This document shows, piece by piece, positions 1 through 12,390 of a stretch of DNA of 64,000 nucleotides. Source of the stretch: Adiantum capillus-veneris (lineage: Eukaryota; Streptophyta; Polypodiopsida; Polypodiales; Pteridaceae); contig CM043952.1 of the NCBI GenBank assembly GCA_014529385.2, forward strand, positions 59,780,119-59,844,118, read 5' to 3'. The notes under the pieces were generated by a model, which worked only from the letters and a program-made list of their open reading frames with translations, searched no databases and was not told the DNA's origin. Within the stretch, counting starts at the first letter, position 1. Every line of letters starts with the position of its first letter. Position numbers and translations under genes: made by a program.

Positions 1-917
1 TTGTAGGGGTGGGGGTTTTGCCAAGCGCGGCTATCTCTCGGTTGAGCTATCGCATCTCCTACCGCGCCCTACCCTCGTTGGCCCATATTTTTTGATCACG
101 AGAGAGGTTGCTACGCCTGCCTCCTACGGGGGGAGAACCAGCAACCAGTTGGTGAGCGTCTCGCCATTGCGGGCCCTTCACTCAAGTGCAGGCAGCAAGG
201 GTTTTCTTAGCTCGGGCTTGGCTCCCCTTTTTTAGCCTGCTCCCTTGGTGGATCTATTGGTTGTAGTACTTTGTGGTGATCACTGGTCTATGGTGGACTT
301 TTCTTTCTGTTGGCGCTCAAATTCTGGTCCGCTCATGCTCGCCTTGGTGAATCTGGGTTTTGTGGATTTTTGTGGAAGCTCTCTGAGGTAGGTGGCTTAT
401 TGGTGGCAGCGGCTCTGTCCTGGTGGCACCTTCGAGAGCTTCTGTTGGTGATGGGGATGATGGCCTCCACCCGTTTGTCTTTTCTAGATCTTCTCTCTGA
501 GATCCACTGAAACCTTTTCTTGTGTGAAACGTCCACTCCCAAAGGGGATGCCCAAATGCTGAAATATCCTTCCTTTAGACATAGTCTCCCTTGACCATAC
601 CGAAGGATCAAATGTGTCATTTTACTTCAGAGAGATCAATTTGGACTTCTCAATACTACACTTACCCCGAAGACAAAGAAAATATTTGCACAATCTCAAG
701 GGTCTTCTTGAGTAACTGAAGTGGGTGCAAGCGTACAAGAGATAATTAAAATCACAATGCAACTATCTAGCAAGACCATAAGACTCATAAGCCCTGTAGG
801 CAACCAAGGTGAGGTGCCCAAAGAATAGTGTGGAAGAGTGTAGGGAAATGCTTAAAAAACGTGACACACTGTGGACTCTCACTCAAGGCAAGCGTGTTGA
901 AAAAATATCTCTCCTAC
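1..917. other. No gene recognised
   Basis: The first 250 bases are relatively GC-rich and the rest is mixed. The open frames are short, overlap on both strands and show no domain. I see no LTR boundary, primer site or poly-A tail. It is probably old repeat or intergenic DNA. Confidence 0.4.
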
Positions 918-1116
918 TGTTAGCAGCGGCTAACACAGGCTACACCAATTATACACCAAGCTGTGGATGTGCTATAGTGCACAATATTTTCTATCCACAT
1001 TGTATAAGGTCTTGGGCTCATTTGGGAGTTCCAAAGTTGTATATGCTAGCCAGATAGCTCAACTTAATCCCATAGTAGGAGGCTTTGTGGTGCATGCCTT
1101 TATAAGGAACCCTTTT
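918..1116 (+). repeat. Truncated LTR (U3 start) of the LARD-like family
   Basis: It begins TGTTAGCAGCGGCTAACACA and matches the first ~190 bases of the full LTRs at 2962 and 9837, up to the TTTATAAGGAACCC box. It then jumps directly to the 3' internal segment instead of continuing through the rest of the LTR. It is therefore the 5' end of an internally deleted copy. Confidence 0.75.
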
Positions 1117-1118
1117 AA

Positions 1119-2961
1119 TCCAAATGTTTGGATTAAAGTTGTATACATGCTAGCTCATAGCTTGTTCAAACATTAAATATTTTCATTGTGAGCTAGTGTT
1201 TAGCCAACTTATTTGAGCACTTTCAAAGGACAAATTTGGATATTAAGAGCCATTCATTTCATTTCATCAAGTTGCACTCATCTCTAGCTCATGGATTGCA
1301 CTAAAAAATTGAAAATCTCATGTGAGCTAGTTGTTAGAAGCCAACTTTTTGGAAAACTTTAAATTGTAAAATTTGGCTATCGAGAGCCACTTCATTTCAT
1401 AAAGTTGCATTATTTTCAGCTCTTGGCTTGTTTTTAATTCCATACTTCAAGTGAGCTTGAAACTAATCAAACTTTTGAATCATGCATGAGAGTTGGTAAA
1501 AATTCTCAAATGTGCTTATGTAGAAGCATTTTATCTCTCTCATTGTTGTTATGTATGCATAAATTTGCTACTTTAGAGCATCATGTGCATAACCAAAGGC
1601 ATTTTTTTCCTTGGGTTTTTTCCCTTTGGCAAATTTGGGTATGCAAGACCCTAGCGTTAGGTTTTCATTAATGTTTTTTGTGTGCTTTTGGATTTTAATA
1701 AAAGGCTTTGGAGCTTGTGTTTACACTTGTCTTCAAATCAGCTTCTTTTGCAAATAAAAAGATCAAGAGACTTCTCTACACAAAGGGGATGCTTGCTCAA
1801 GGATACACAAAGAGCATGAATAGGTGTAATCCTTCCATGATTTTGCTCTTTTGTTCATCTTCTAATTCTTTTGCTTGGCTTAAGTGAAATTTTTCTTCTC
1901 ATGTTCGAAAGCTAGGCATCCTGAAGTTTCAAAATTTTGCTTTGTGAAAATTAACTCATAAAAAAATTAGGTTTTATGTGTGTAAATCATAGGTAATTGG
2001 CCTTGACCTTAGGTTAATATAGGTTCATTTCTCATTAGTCCTAGATTCTTAGTGATAGTCTTAATACTCCATTCATTTTTAACATAACCTAGGGCTATGA
2101 TTAGGTTTTTAGTCTTTTAGTCCAATTGCCATTAGAATCTCATGTTGGAAGAATAAAAATTTGGTAAAAAATGAATCATGAAGCGAAGAAGTGTCCAAAA
2201 AAGTAGCAAAAATGATACTAAGGGACATGAAAATAAAAATTCTATGTTATGTTGTGTCTACGTGAGGCCTAGCGCCTTATTGGCACTTGGCAGGCGAGGG
2301 GAATCACCTTGGCTCACTTGATCAAGGCCCTAAATCGATGCCCTGGGTTGATAAGGGTTAGCCGTTGCCTTGGTAAGCTAGTAGGCTTTTGGAACCCCTT
2401 CTTGAGGGTTCCAGGAGCTGAGAGTCACACCTAGACTTGCCTTGGGGTGGTAACCTTGTGATTGTGCTTTAATTTTTCTATGAATGACAAAAACACAACT
2501 TCCATGAGCTTCAAAAAGCTTTGACAATGTACTAATAGATTAGGAGCTTTTTGAATAGCCCATAGACATGATAGACTTTGAATGATTTATTAAGATTGTT
2601 CACATAGTTTTTAGGTTAGTAGGTTTATGAACCTACAGTACCTAGGGTCATAATTGATTGCTTGTGTTTCATGCATAAAACTAAAATTTCAAGTGGTTTA
2701 ATCTTCACAATAGTATAGTTGTTTTTTTGCTTTATGTTGTATAGTTTTTTACCATGATTCACCCATTAGTTAGAAGAAAAAATTCACTTTGCATGAATTC
2801 TCATTGTACTTCATGTTTTGTATCCTTTGTGGCCTTTTTTCTCATTACTTGTTCTTATGTTTTGCAGCTTAACATTTCTTCCAAGGACATGCTTTCTATC
2901 ATGTCACCGTGTCTTGCTTCACCGGCACATGAGGACGTGCGCCAAATTAGGAAGGGGGGAA
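1119..2961 (+). repeat. 3' internal segment of the LARD-like element, first copy
   Basis: This stretch is nearly identical to 7979-9836 along its length, with scattered substitutions and small indels. It ends in a purine-rich run (GGAAGGGGGGAA) directly before an LTR start, which is the expected place for a polypurine tract. Neither copy has a long open frame or a recognisable retroelement domain, so the segment looks non-coding. Confidence 0.8.
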
Positions 2962-3867
2962 TGTTAGCATCGGCTAACACAGGCTACACCAACTATGCAC
3001 CAAGCTGTGGATGTCAAGCTGTGGATGTGCTATAGTGCACAAAATTTTCTATCCACATTGTATAAGATCTTGGGCTAATTTGGGAGTTCCAAAGTTGTAT
3101 ATGCTAGCTAGAAAGCTCAACTTAATCCCATAGTAGGAGGCTTTGTGGTGCATGCCTTTATAAGGAACCCTTTTATGCAAAGAGGTCATTCTGGAGTGGT
3201 CCTTTTGAGAACTCTCTCTCTAGAGTAGGTCTTGATGGCCTAGCCTTTGAGCTTAATGCCCATGCTTAGAAGGCTAGTGCTAATCACATGTAATTAGTGT
3301 AATACTCTCTTAATTAATTTAGTTTTCATTATGTTGTCAATCATGTTTCTCTACTTTTCGTCATTTTTTTGAAGTGTTGACCTTTTCTAATCTAACTCTT
3401 ACTTATGCTAAGCTACTCCGATTAGTGGAGTCCTTATCTAACTCTCTCGATTAAGTGGAGTGGGCGTACTCGTGATTAAGGGATTAGAGTTGTCCTCTAA
3501 TGGTGTGCTTGTGTGTGTGTAGGTTTAAGAAGCGTTGAGCTTAATTTGATTATGTGTGACTTGATTTGGACACCATGATTGGCATGGTTGGGGTGGCCGA
3601 CTTGAATGGGATCTTGTGTGCTTAATCATCAATGCATGTAATTAGAGTTGTGCTTGAGAGACTCCAAGATTAGTGTGTTTCACTTCATTGCTTGATGTGT
3701 GTAGATGATTGCTTGTATTGATGCTTGATGTGCGATTAGTATTAGTTGATTTGGGATGATTTCTATTTGCATTGGAGGATGCACGCTCTTGAATCCTCTC
3801 AATCTTTGCATCTGATGACGCTCTCGCACATTCTTTGTGTGATGCCTCCAAGCCCTAGCCGGGTCAT

Positions 3868-3931
<64 letters not shown>

Positions 3932-3981
3932 GATTGATAGATTTTTTGGGAGATTGCCTATGCTATGGCGAGCCTCAAACA
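2962..3981 (+). repeat. Full LTR of the LARD-like element (5' LTR)
   Basis: It starts TGTTAGCATCGGCTAACAC and ends CTCAAACA, about 1,020 bp. It is preceded by a polypurine tract and followed after one base by a tRNA-Asp primer site. A TATA-like TTTATAAGG lies near 3155. A (CT)n tract occupies 3869-3929, shortly before the end. It pairs with the LTR at 9837-10907. Confidence 0.8.
3869..3929 (+). repeat. (CT)n microsatellite inside LTR
   Basis: An uninterrupted CT dinucleotide run about 50 bases before the LTR end. The same tract lies at the same place in the other LTR (10789-10861) with a different length. Confidence 0.95.
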
Positions 3982-3982
3982 T

Positions 3983-4000
3983 TGGCGCCGTTGCCGGGGA
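3983..4000 (+). promoter_or_regulatory. Primer-binding site, tRNA-Asp
   Basis: TGGCGCCGTTGCCGGGGA is complementary to the 3' end of plant tRNA-Asp. It begins one base after the LTR end. This primer is typical of Athila-type and related Ty3/gypsy elements of plants. Confidence 0.9.
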
Positions 4001-7000
4001 ACGGGTTGCCTATGCTTGTGGAGTTGAGGTTGCAAAAGATAAGAGTAATTTGATTACCGATTTCTTTTAATTAGGTAGGATTTGATTTGTGTGTAGTGTA
4101 ATTAGGTTTAATTAGATGTGTATAGAGTCATTTCACCCCAAAATTCCCTAAATTCTCTTTTGATTTTGCTAATTTTTCACTAACCTTTACTAATTTTGCA
4201 TCCAATTTATGCTAAATGTGCTAACCTAACCACTAATTTTGATTTGTAATGTATGCTAAATCCCCTTAATTGAGGAGGATCATCACTCTTAATTGCTCGA
4301 ATCTATGCCTAATCATGTGATTGAGTGTTGATTTTGGTCAATTTTTTGATCAATTTTGGACTGAATCGGAGTTGCACACATGTGTGTGCAATGGAGTGTC
4401 TACGCGAGGAGCAATGACGAAGCGAGCAAGCAATCAATTGTAAGTGGATTGACCTACTCCGTTCAATTTTTGATTGATTAAGTTGATCCCATTGAGTTGC
4501 TAAATCATTGCTAAATATAGGTGTGTGTGCCTAATTGATGGAATTTATGCCTAATTTGATGAAATTGGAATGAAATTGTAATCAAATAGGATGCCTAGAT
4601 GCTTGTGGAATGGTAGTTTTGCATAAATTGTGCGTGCAAATCACTAAACTGATGTGTATGTGAGGCTATTCCGGTCATGGAGTAGGCCTAATTGCCAAAA
4701 TTAGGGCAAGATTTGAATGTGTGTGCCCCTTTTAAATAACTTTGATGAGAAGATTTATGGTCAAATTGAACACCTAAATGCTTGTAGATTGATGATTTTG
4801 CAAGAAATGTGTGTGCAAATTGGCCTAATTTCGTTGCTAATTGAGCAAAAAATTGGATTTGTGCACCTAATTTTTGTGTGTGTGCAATGGTAAATTGAGT
4901 TAAAATTTGATCAATTTTTTATTCAAATTGAGTTAATTTAGCATGTATATACTCATGTATGTGTGATCAAGTGTGCAATTGATGAAATGCAATGAGTGTT
5001 TAATGAAATTTTTGCACAAATCAACGGCCTAAATTTAGGTGTGTGTGCCTAATTAATGGCCAATTATGCCTAAATTGTGAATGATTAATTGATATTTTAC
5101 CAATTATGATGATTAAATTGGCTAGTGATTAGTATATGCACCACAAATTTGACAAAACGGTTGAAGCTAATTGCTCAATCGATGCACAATTGTGGACAAA
5201 TTGTTTGGATGCCATTGTTATGATTGAAAATTTGTATGAACATGGCAATGTGGTATTGAATTTGGGAATTTTCGAAGATGAAATGAGCAATAATGTGGAG
5301 CTCATGTATGAATTTTGATTTTATGCTCCTCGCCAATCCAAACACAAACTCACACACCCTTAAATTTCCGTAGGAACCTTCTCTAAAGAGGTAAATCAAA
5401 AGGAAAAAAAAATTTGCACCACCCCCGCCTTGCATTTTGTCTGTCTCAACCCCACCGAACTGCCGAATATGGCACGCAGAAAACGACGCACACACATGCC
5501 GATTTCGCTTGGCTTTATTCTCTCTCTCTCTCACACACACACACAAACTTTCTTAGGAGCTACTGACCCGGAGCGACCCCACCCACTTGCTTGAATCGTG
5601 AGACAACACACAACACACGCTTTTTCTGCATCATGCTGGCCCACCCTCTCTCGCTGGCATGGCTGGATCGGATCTCGAATCCCCTGACCTTGTCTCACAG
5701 CAAAGTAGCCCCATGTTCTCTCTGCACACACACGGGTGCAGTTCAAGCGCTATAGTCCCATGACGCGCCTTGGCTTGGATTCCAACTGCACACAAAAACT
5801 ATCTTTCGAAAGCGCCAAATCAGGCAGCCTGCGTCCACACACCCATTTGCTAACTTGGCTGCTTTTTGGCAATCAATGCAAAAATGAAAAGGGCTCTTAA
5901 CTCCGACCCCTTGCCCTGCATGGCCCAGCCTGACCTTCCGCTATTTGCACCTCTCTCTCTCACACACACACACTGGGGACTGGCTGCTTTGGCTCTCTCT
6001 CATCTGAGTCCCATTTTATGATTGCTCCAAACCCAGTCCTGCTCAGTTGATGCTCCTGCACCTGCCTCGGCCACTTTCAGCTCGCAATCTTTGCACTTGG
6101 CCCCTCCCATGATCCCATCACACGCAAACATGTCTCATGAGAGTGACAAGGACTCCTCCAGAATTATGGCAAAATCCAGGCAATTCACATCTTTATGCCA
6201 TTTTCGATGAAAACATCGGAAGTACGGATAACGACGATGGCCCAGAGGCAACATCGACGTGGCTAGACTCCAATTACCATCATGGAGAAATTGCTACTTG
6301 CGAATTTCTTTACTGTGAAGCTACTTTCACAAGTGTAGGAAGTCTCATATGCATGACATGTATGGATCATGTACACCACTCAGTAGCTACGGACTTGGGT
6401 TCCATATTTGAAGGACGTTGCCCACTTCCTCTTGCTTATGATCTTGATAAAAATACATGGCAACTTTTGCCCGCCAGCCAGAAAGTAAACTTTATGGGTC
6501 TCTTTTCACTCGAGCCTTCAGTGATGTCTCAGATGTGAAGTCATATGGCTATAAACGATTTCAAATATGCAGGCATGATTCAAAGATGTTGATGGATTCT
6601 GGCCGAGAGGTTTGGGTAGTTGTAATGGAAAGCTTGGAAAAGATTAAAGTGAGTTAGGCATCCAAGCATGATCACCCTCACATGAGCGATGGAGTAGAAC
6701 TTTGTCTGTACATCATCACTTTTTATCACCAGTGTTAGAAATTCCTTAGCTACCATGCCATGATGCAACATTGATGCCAGTCCCGCTTGCGGTGACCCAC
6801 TTGCCACATTGCTCAGTGCATACATACAACCCTGGCTACATCAGATGGTGGTTATGAAACTCCAAGAGGTCTTGTCTCGGCGAGTCGCTAGTGACATCAC
6901 TTGCATCGGCGACAGGGAGACCCAAGCTGAGTTGTAGCGGCTCGACCTCACCGTGCCCACTTGGTCAGAAAGTCGAGCTATGCTCATAGCTCGTAATCCC

Positions 7001-7978
7001 TGCCTCTACTACCGATTCAACACCACTTGCCTTCACTACAAATGATGACGCTGGACTGCTTCACTGACGGCTCCCTACTTCACTTGTCAGCCTCTCAGTA
7101 TAATAAGCATGCATACTACATCGCCACTGCATCGGGCTTCTGAGCACCATTCGCCAACACTAAACAAACCTCTCAGGGACTCTCTGTCTCCCTTCAGATT
7201 CGCCTCATCGACAGCTCAGTGCTCAGTCACGAAAAAAAGAAAAACCCTGAAAATCAAATTAAAACCTCTCCAATTTTCTCTTTAATAAATGTTTTAAAGA
7301 GGAGTTCCCACCAAACCTTCATAAACTTCTCCCTCTCTCGTCCCATAGCACGCTAAGATTGTCTATGCAGTCAAGAAATCCACAGCCCTATTTTAACTTT
7401 CTACAGGAGAGCATATTGGTTCATCTATGAATTGCGGTTCTTTTTATAAATTGCAATAAACTTCCGATGTATGTAACTTATCATGCCAACCCTTTTTAGT
7501 GCTTACTTTGAATGCTAAATTCTCTCATGCACTAATGGTTGAACCCTATTTCATGCATAAATAAAATGCACAAATGCTCTTTGGCTTATGCATGATATGG
7601 TGCTTGGTTTAATTGAAAGATTGTCCTTGCAATAAATGAAAGAAATTCTTGTAATTTGCATGTGAAATTTTTCGATTTTGAGAGCTACCTTGGATGAAAA
7701 GTTGTGCTTGGATTTGACATTGCTTTAAATTTTAGTGCTTGATATTAATGTAAAACCATGCAGGGCACTAAAATTGAGCTTGTTTTAACGGCCAAAAGAG
7801 AGCATTTTGGGTTGTGAATGATCATGTATTTTTTAGTGCTTACTTTAAATGAAAAAATGCAAGAGCACTAATGATTTGAACTTTTTTGAAGGGATGTGGC
7901 AGGCCGTGTGTGATTCCAAATGATCCAAGAAGGGGTCATCATTGCAATATATTGCAAAATTTGGCTACTTAGAGCCAT
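4001..7978 (+). other. Internal domain of LARD-like element, non-coding
   Basis: The first 1.3 kb is AT-rich leader-like sequence. Between about 5330 and 7200 the composition changes to C-rich sequence with short CT/CA runs (5519-5545, 5950-5972). An open frame of 133 codons at 6137-6538 there matches no family I know. The remainder to 7978 is AT-rich again. No polyprotein remains are seen. The C-rich block may be a captured or inserted sequence. Confidence 0.5.
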
Positions 7979-9836
7979 TCCAAATGTTTGGATTAAAGTT
8001 GTATACATGCTAGCTCATAGCTTGTTCAAACGTTAAATCTTTTCATTGTGAGCTAGTGTTTAGCCAACTTATTTGAGCACTTTCAAAGGACAAATTTGGC
8101 TATTAAGAGCCATTCATTTCATTTCATCAAGTTGCACTCATCTCTAGCTCATGGATTGCACTAAAAAATTGAAAATCTCATGTGAGCTAGTTGTTAGAAG
8201 CCAACTTTTTGGAAAACTTTAAATTGTAAAATTTGGCTATCGAGAGCCACTTCATTTCATAAAGTTGCATTATTTTCAGCTCTTGGCTTGTTTTTAATTC
8301 CATACTTCAAGTAAGCTTGAAAGTAATCAAACTTTTGAATCATGCATGAGAGTTGGTAAAAATTCTCAAATGTGCTTATGTAGAAGCATTTTATCTCTCT
8401 CATTGTTGTTATGTATGCATAAATTTGCTACTTTAGAGCATCATGTGCATAACCAAAGGCATTTTTTTCCTTGGGTTTTTTCCCTTTGGCAAATTTGGGT
8501 ATGCAAGACCCTAGCATTAGGTTTTCATTAATGTTTTTTGTGTGCTTTTGGATTTTAATAAAAAGCTTTGGAGCTTGTGTTTACACTTGTCTTCAAATCA
8601 GCTTCTTTTGCAAATAAAAAGATCAAGAGACTTCTCTACACAAAGGGGATGCTTGCTCAAGGATGCACAAAGAGCATGAATAGATGTAATCCTTCCATGA
8701 TTTTGCTTTTTTGTTCATCTTCTCATTCTTTTGCTTGGCTTAAGTGAAATTTTGCTTCTAAGCTATGGTTTTTTCATGTTCGAAAGCTAGGCATCTTGAA
8801 GTTTCAACATTTTTCTTTGTGAAAATTAACTCATCAAAAAATTAGGTTTTATGTGTGTAAATCATAGGTAATTGGCCTTGACCTTAGGTTAATATAGGTT
8901 CATTTCTCATTAGTCATAGATTCTTAGTGATAGTCTTAATACTCCATTCATTTTTAACATAACCTAGGGCTATGATTAGGTTTTTAGTCTTTTAGTCCAA
9001 TTGCCATTAGACTCTCATGTTGGAAGAATAAAAATTTGGTAAAAATTGAATCATGAAGCAAAAAAGTGTCCAAAAAAGTAGCAAAAATGATACTAAGCCA
9101 CATGAAAATAAAAATTCTATGTTATGTTGTGTCTACGTGAGGCCTAGTGCCTTATTGGCACTTGGCAGGCGAGGGGAATCACCTTGGATCACTTGGTCAA
9201 GGCCCTAAATCGATGCCATGGGCTGATAGGGGTTAGCCGTCGCCTTGGTAAGCTAGCAGGATTTTGGAACACCTTCTTGAGGGTTCAAGGAGCTGAGAGT
9301 CACACCTAGACTTGCCTTGGGGTGGTAACCTTGTGATTGTGCTTTAATTTTTCTATGAATGACAAAAACACAACTTCCATGAGCTTCAAAAAGCTTTGAC
9401 AATGTACTAATAGATTATGAGCTTTTTTTATAGCCCATAGACATGATAGACTTTGAATGATTTATTAAGATTGTTCACATAGTTTTTAGGCTAGTAGGTT
9501 TATGAACCTACATTACCTAGGGTCATAATTGATTGCTTGTGTTTCATGCATTAAACTAAAATTTCAAGTGGTTTAATCTTCACAATAGTATAGTTGTTTT
9601 TTTGCTTTATGTTGTATAGTTTTTTACCATGATTCACCCATTAGTTAGAAGCAAAAATTCACTTTGCACGAATTCTCATTGTACTTCATGTTTTGTATCC
9701 TTTGTGGCCTTTTTTCTCATTACTTGTTCTTATGTTTTGCAGCTTAACATTTCTTCCAAGGACATGCTTACTATCATGTCACCATGTCTTGCTTCACCGG
9801 CACATGAGGACGTGCGCCAAATTAGGAAGGGGGGAA
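7979..9836 (+). repeat. 3' internal segment of the LARD-like element, second copy
   Basis: Direct repeat of 1119-2961 with a few percent difference. It ends with the purine run GGAAGGGGGGAA at 9825-9836, directly before the LTR at 9837. Confidence 0.8.
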
Positions 9837-10787
9837 TGTTAGCATCGGGTAACACAGGCTACACCAATTATGCACCAAGTTGTGGATGTGCTATAGTGCA
9901 CAATATTTTCTATCTACATTGTATAAGGTCTTGGGCTCATTTGGGAGTTCCAAAGTTGTATATGCTAGCTAGAAAGCTCAACTTAATCCCATAGTAGGAG
10001 GCTTTGTGGTACATGCCTTTATAAGGAATCCTTTTATGCAAAGAGGTCATTCTGGAGTGGTCCTTTTGAGAACTCTCTCTCTAGAGTAGGTCTTGATGGC
10101 CTAGCCTTTGAGCTTAATGCCCATGCTTAGAAGGCTAGTGCTAATCACAAGTAATTAGTGTAATCCTCTCTTAATTAATCTAGTTTTCATTATGTTGTCA
10201 ATCATGTTTCTCTACTTTTCGTCATTGTTTTGAAGTGTTGATCTTTTCTAATCTAACTCTTACTTATGCTAAGCTATTCCGATTAGTGGAGTCCTTATCT
10301 AACTCTCTCGATGAAGTGGAGTGGGCGTACTCGTGATTGAGGGATTAGAGTTGTCCTCTAATGGTATGTTTGTGTGTGTGTAGGTTTAAGAAGCCTTGAG
10401 CTTAATTTGATTATGTGTGACTTGATTTGGACACCATGATTGGCATGGTTGGGGTGGCTGACTTGAATGCGATCTTGTGTGCTTAATCGTCAATTCATGT
10501 AATTAGAGTTGTGCTTGAGAGACTCCAAGATTAGTGTGTGCTTAATCGTCAATGCATGTTATTAGAGTTGTGCTTGAGAGACTCGAAGATTAGTGTGTTT
10601 CGCTTCGTTGCTTGATGTGTATTGATGATTGCTTGTATTGATGCTTGATGTGTGTTTAGCATTAGTTGTTTTGGAATGATTTCTATTTGCAGTGGAGGAT
10701 GCACGCTCTTGAATCCTTTCAATCTTTGCATCCGATGAAGCTCTTGAACATTCTTTGTGTGATGCCTCCAAGCCCTAGCCGGGTCAT

Positions 10788-10863
<76 letters not shown>

Positions 10864-10907
10864 GATTGATAGATTTTGTGGGAGATTGCCTATGCTATGG
10901 CAAGCCA
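9837..10907 (+). repeat. Full LTR of the LARD-like element (3' LTR)
   Basis: It matches 2962-3981 and differs by a longer CT tract (10789-10861) and a 59-bp local tandem duplication (10477-10594). Its last ~10 bases differ from the left LTR: instead of ending in CTCAAACA it runs into a purine tract and the next LTR at 10922. Confidence 0.75.
10477..10594 (+). repeat. 59-bp tandem duplication within LTR
   Basis: The block starting GTGTGCTTAATCGTCAA occurs twice in a row here (10477 and 10536) but once in the left LTR. It is a local duplication after insertion or a subfamily variant. Confidence 0.8.
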
Positions 10908-10921
10908 AGGAAGGGGGGGAG
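10908..10921 (+). promoter_or_regulatory. Polypurine tract before the gypsy LTR
   Basis: GGAAGGGGGGGAG directly precedes TGTTAG at 10922. A polypurine tract normally precedes a 3' LTR, yet this LTR is also followed by a primer site. The position therefore looks like a recombination junction, not a clean insertion edge. Confidence 0.6.
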
Positions 10922-11848
10922 TGTTAGAAGCTGGACACACCCTACGGAAAATGACGGCTCGGCATATTATTGTTTTTTGTAATTATGCATGTACTGAGAA
11001 AAACCCGACATTTCACCTTGTAAATATTGGGGCTTACAGAATTTTCCAGATTGTATCCCAGTTTTGATATTTAGATTGAGTAGATGGTTAATTTGGAACA
11101 TTAGGGTTTGAGAATTGTAAGGTATTTATACCACTTTTTGTCCTTAATGAAAACCCTTTTGTCATTTTAAACAGTTTTGAAGTCTGTGAGTGAGCGTACT
11201 GTGTACGAGAGAGAGTGTGAGCTTCATCTTGACGCTACGTTTGCACCGGTGGTCGGAATCGAGTGCAGAGAAGTGCAGCGTGTTGCCCCCGACGAGAGCT
11301 ACGCGCCGATACCTACATTGCGCAAGTACGGTCCGGTTTTTCAAGCTCCATCTATGAGCTTCACCTGGTGATTCAGTGTGCATACATTGTCCGATTTTGC
11401 ATTGCAACATATCCACGTTCACATTGAGTAGAGCTACACATTAGGCACTTTAGATTTTGGAAACTAAGACCTGCAGATTTCGGCTTGACATCCTACGTGA
11501 TTTTGCACCGGGTGTTTTAGGTTGGGATTTTGGTTCATAGACCTTAGGGAGAGCGACCTATTGGTGTTAGTAGGGTCTCCTTCAAGTTCTATGGTGTTTT
11601 GAGATTGTTTGATGGGTGTTCGGCTCTAGAAAGCGTTGTAAGAAGTTTCCTCTTATGCACTCATGAAGGCTGTGACTTAGACATTGGGCAAGGACCTCTG
11701 TAGGAATTAGTTAGGAGTCGGTCGAGTGTAGGTTGACACCCTATGATTGCTTCCACGTGCCTACGGGTCGAGCTTCGTTCTGAGCTAAAAAATCTTGTTA
11801 GGTGAGTTCTCGCTGTGCTGACGTCCGTCGCGGCGTATCCGTTCAACA
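10922..11848 (+). repeat. 5' LTR of the gypsy element
   Basis: It starts TGTTAGAAGCTGGACACACC and ends GTTCAACA. The distal 680 bp (11169-11848) align without length change to 43509-44188. A TATA-like TATTTATA lies at 11123-11130. Around 11487 it carries CATCCTACGTG, a half-site of the palindrome found repeatedly in the leader and 3' spacer. Confidence 0.85.
11123..11130 (+). promoter_or_regulatory. Probable LTR TATA box
   Basis: TATTTATA within the LTR, about 40-50 bases before the point where the 5' and partial 3' LTR begin to match. This would put the start of R close to 11160 (inference). Confidence 0.5.
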
Positions 11849-11849
11849 T

Positions 11850-11867
11850 TGGCGCCGTTGCCGGGGA
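11850..11867 (+). promoter_or_regulatory. Primer-binding site, tRNA-Asp
   Basis: Same 18-base TGGCGCCGTTGCCGGGGA as at 3983, one base after the LTR end. Confidence 0.9.
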
Positions 11868-12390
11868 CGAAAACCTTAGGTAGGTGATCGAGACTAGTCT
11901 TTGAGGATAGGGGCTCTTTGGCTTGCCAAGAGTCTCGTTTTACATTTAGAAAGGATCAAAGGGTGGAGGACTCTCTAGGTCTTAGAGGGAGTCTAGGGAG
12001 CGTGTGTCTGGCCTAGATCCTTCGACTTAGGTAGATTTAGGTAGACTGAGATAGTTTTAGGTATTAGAAGAGTAGGAGTTTGAGTGGTAGAAGCGGTGAG
12101 AGGAGAGCTTGAGAGTCCGGAGAGGCCAGAAAGCAACCAAAACACCATTATCACCATTTCACATGATGAGTAGGGGTAGAGTAAGTAGGACATCATGATT
12201 CAGGATCTAGAGCATGTCATGCATATATACTTGCTTGGTAGATTCATCACAAGGTTGTAAAAGACGCAAAAAGATGCAAAAGTGTGTTTGAAAGCTGAAG
12301 TGAAGTCTAAAAGTTACTGTGAGTGTTTCTGATAGAGCTGCAGAGCATCAGGAGCATTTCTGTCAGGAAAAAAATTAATTTTAAGCCAGG

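Larger units (their letters stand above)
2962..10907 (+). mobile_element. LARD-like non-autonomous LTR retrotransposon
   Basis: Two ~1 kb LTRs flank a ~5.9 kb internal domain with a primer-binding site just inside the left LTR and a polypurine tract just before the right LTR. No gag, protease, RT, RNase H or integrase motif can be found inside on either strand. That fits the definition of a large retrotransposon derivative, which depends on an autonomous partner. Primer site and polypurine tract are the same type as in the Ty3/gypsy element that begins at 10922, so that family is a candidate partner (inference). No target duplication can be read, because a polypurine tract lies before the left LTR and the right end joins the next element. 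Confidence 0.7.

Noticed and set aside
1486-1671. 61-codon frame conserved in both LARD internal copies (also 8346-8531)
   Set aside because: The copies are recent duplicates, so conservation says nothing, and no domain or context supports coding.
3680-3982. Open frames made of (RE)n or (SL)n repeats, also at 10549-10908, 53400-53757 and 61170-61477
   Set aside because: They are translations of CT/GA microsatellites.
11177-11371. 64-codon frame in the gypsy LTR as a gene
   Set aside because: It lies in the LTR and is partly shared with the end of the coiled-coil frame only because that frame runs into the partial LTR.
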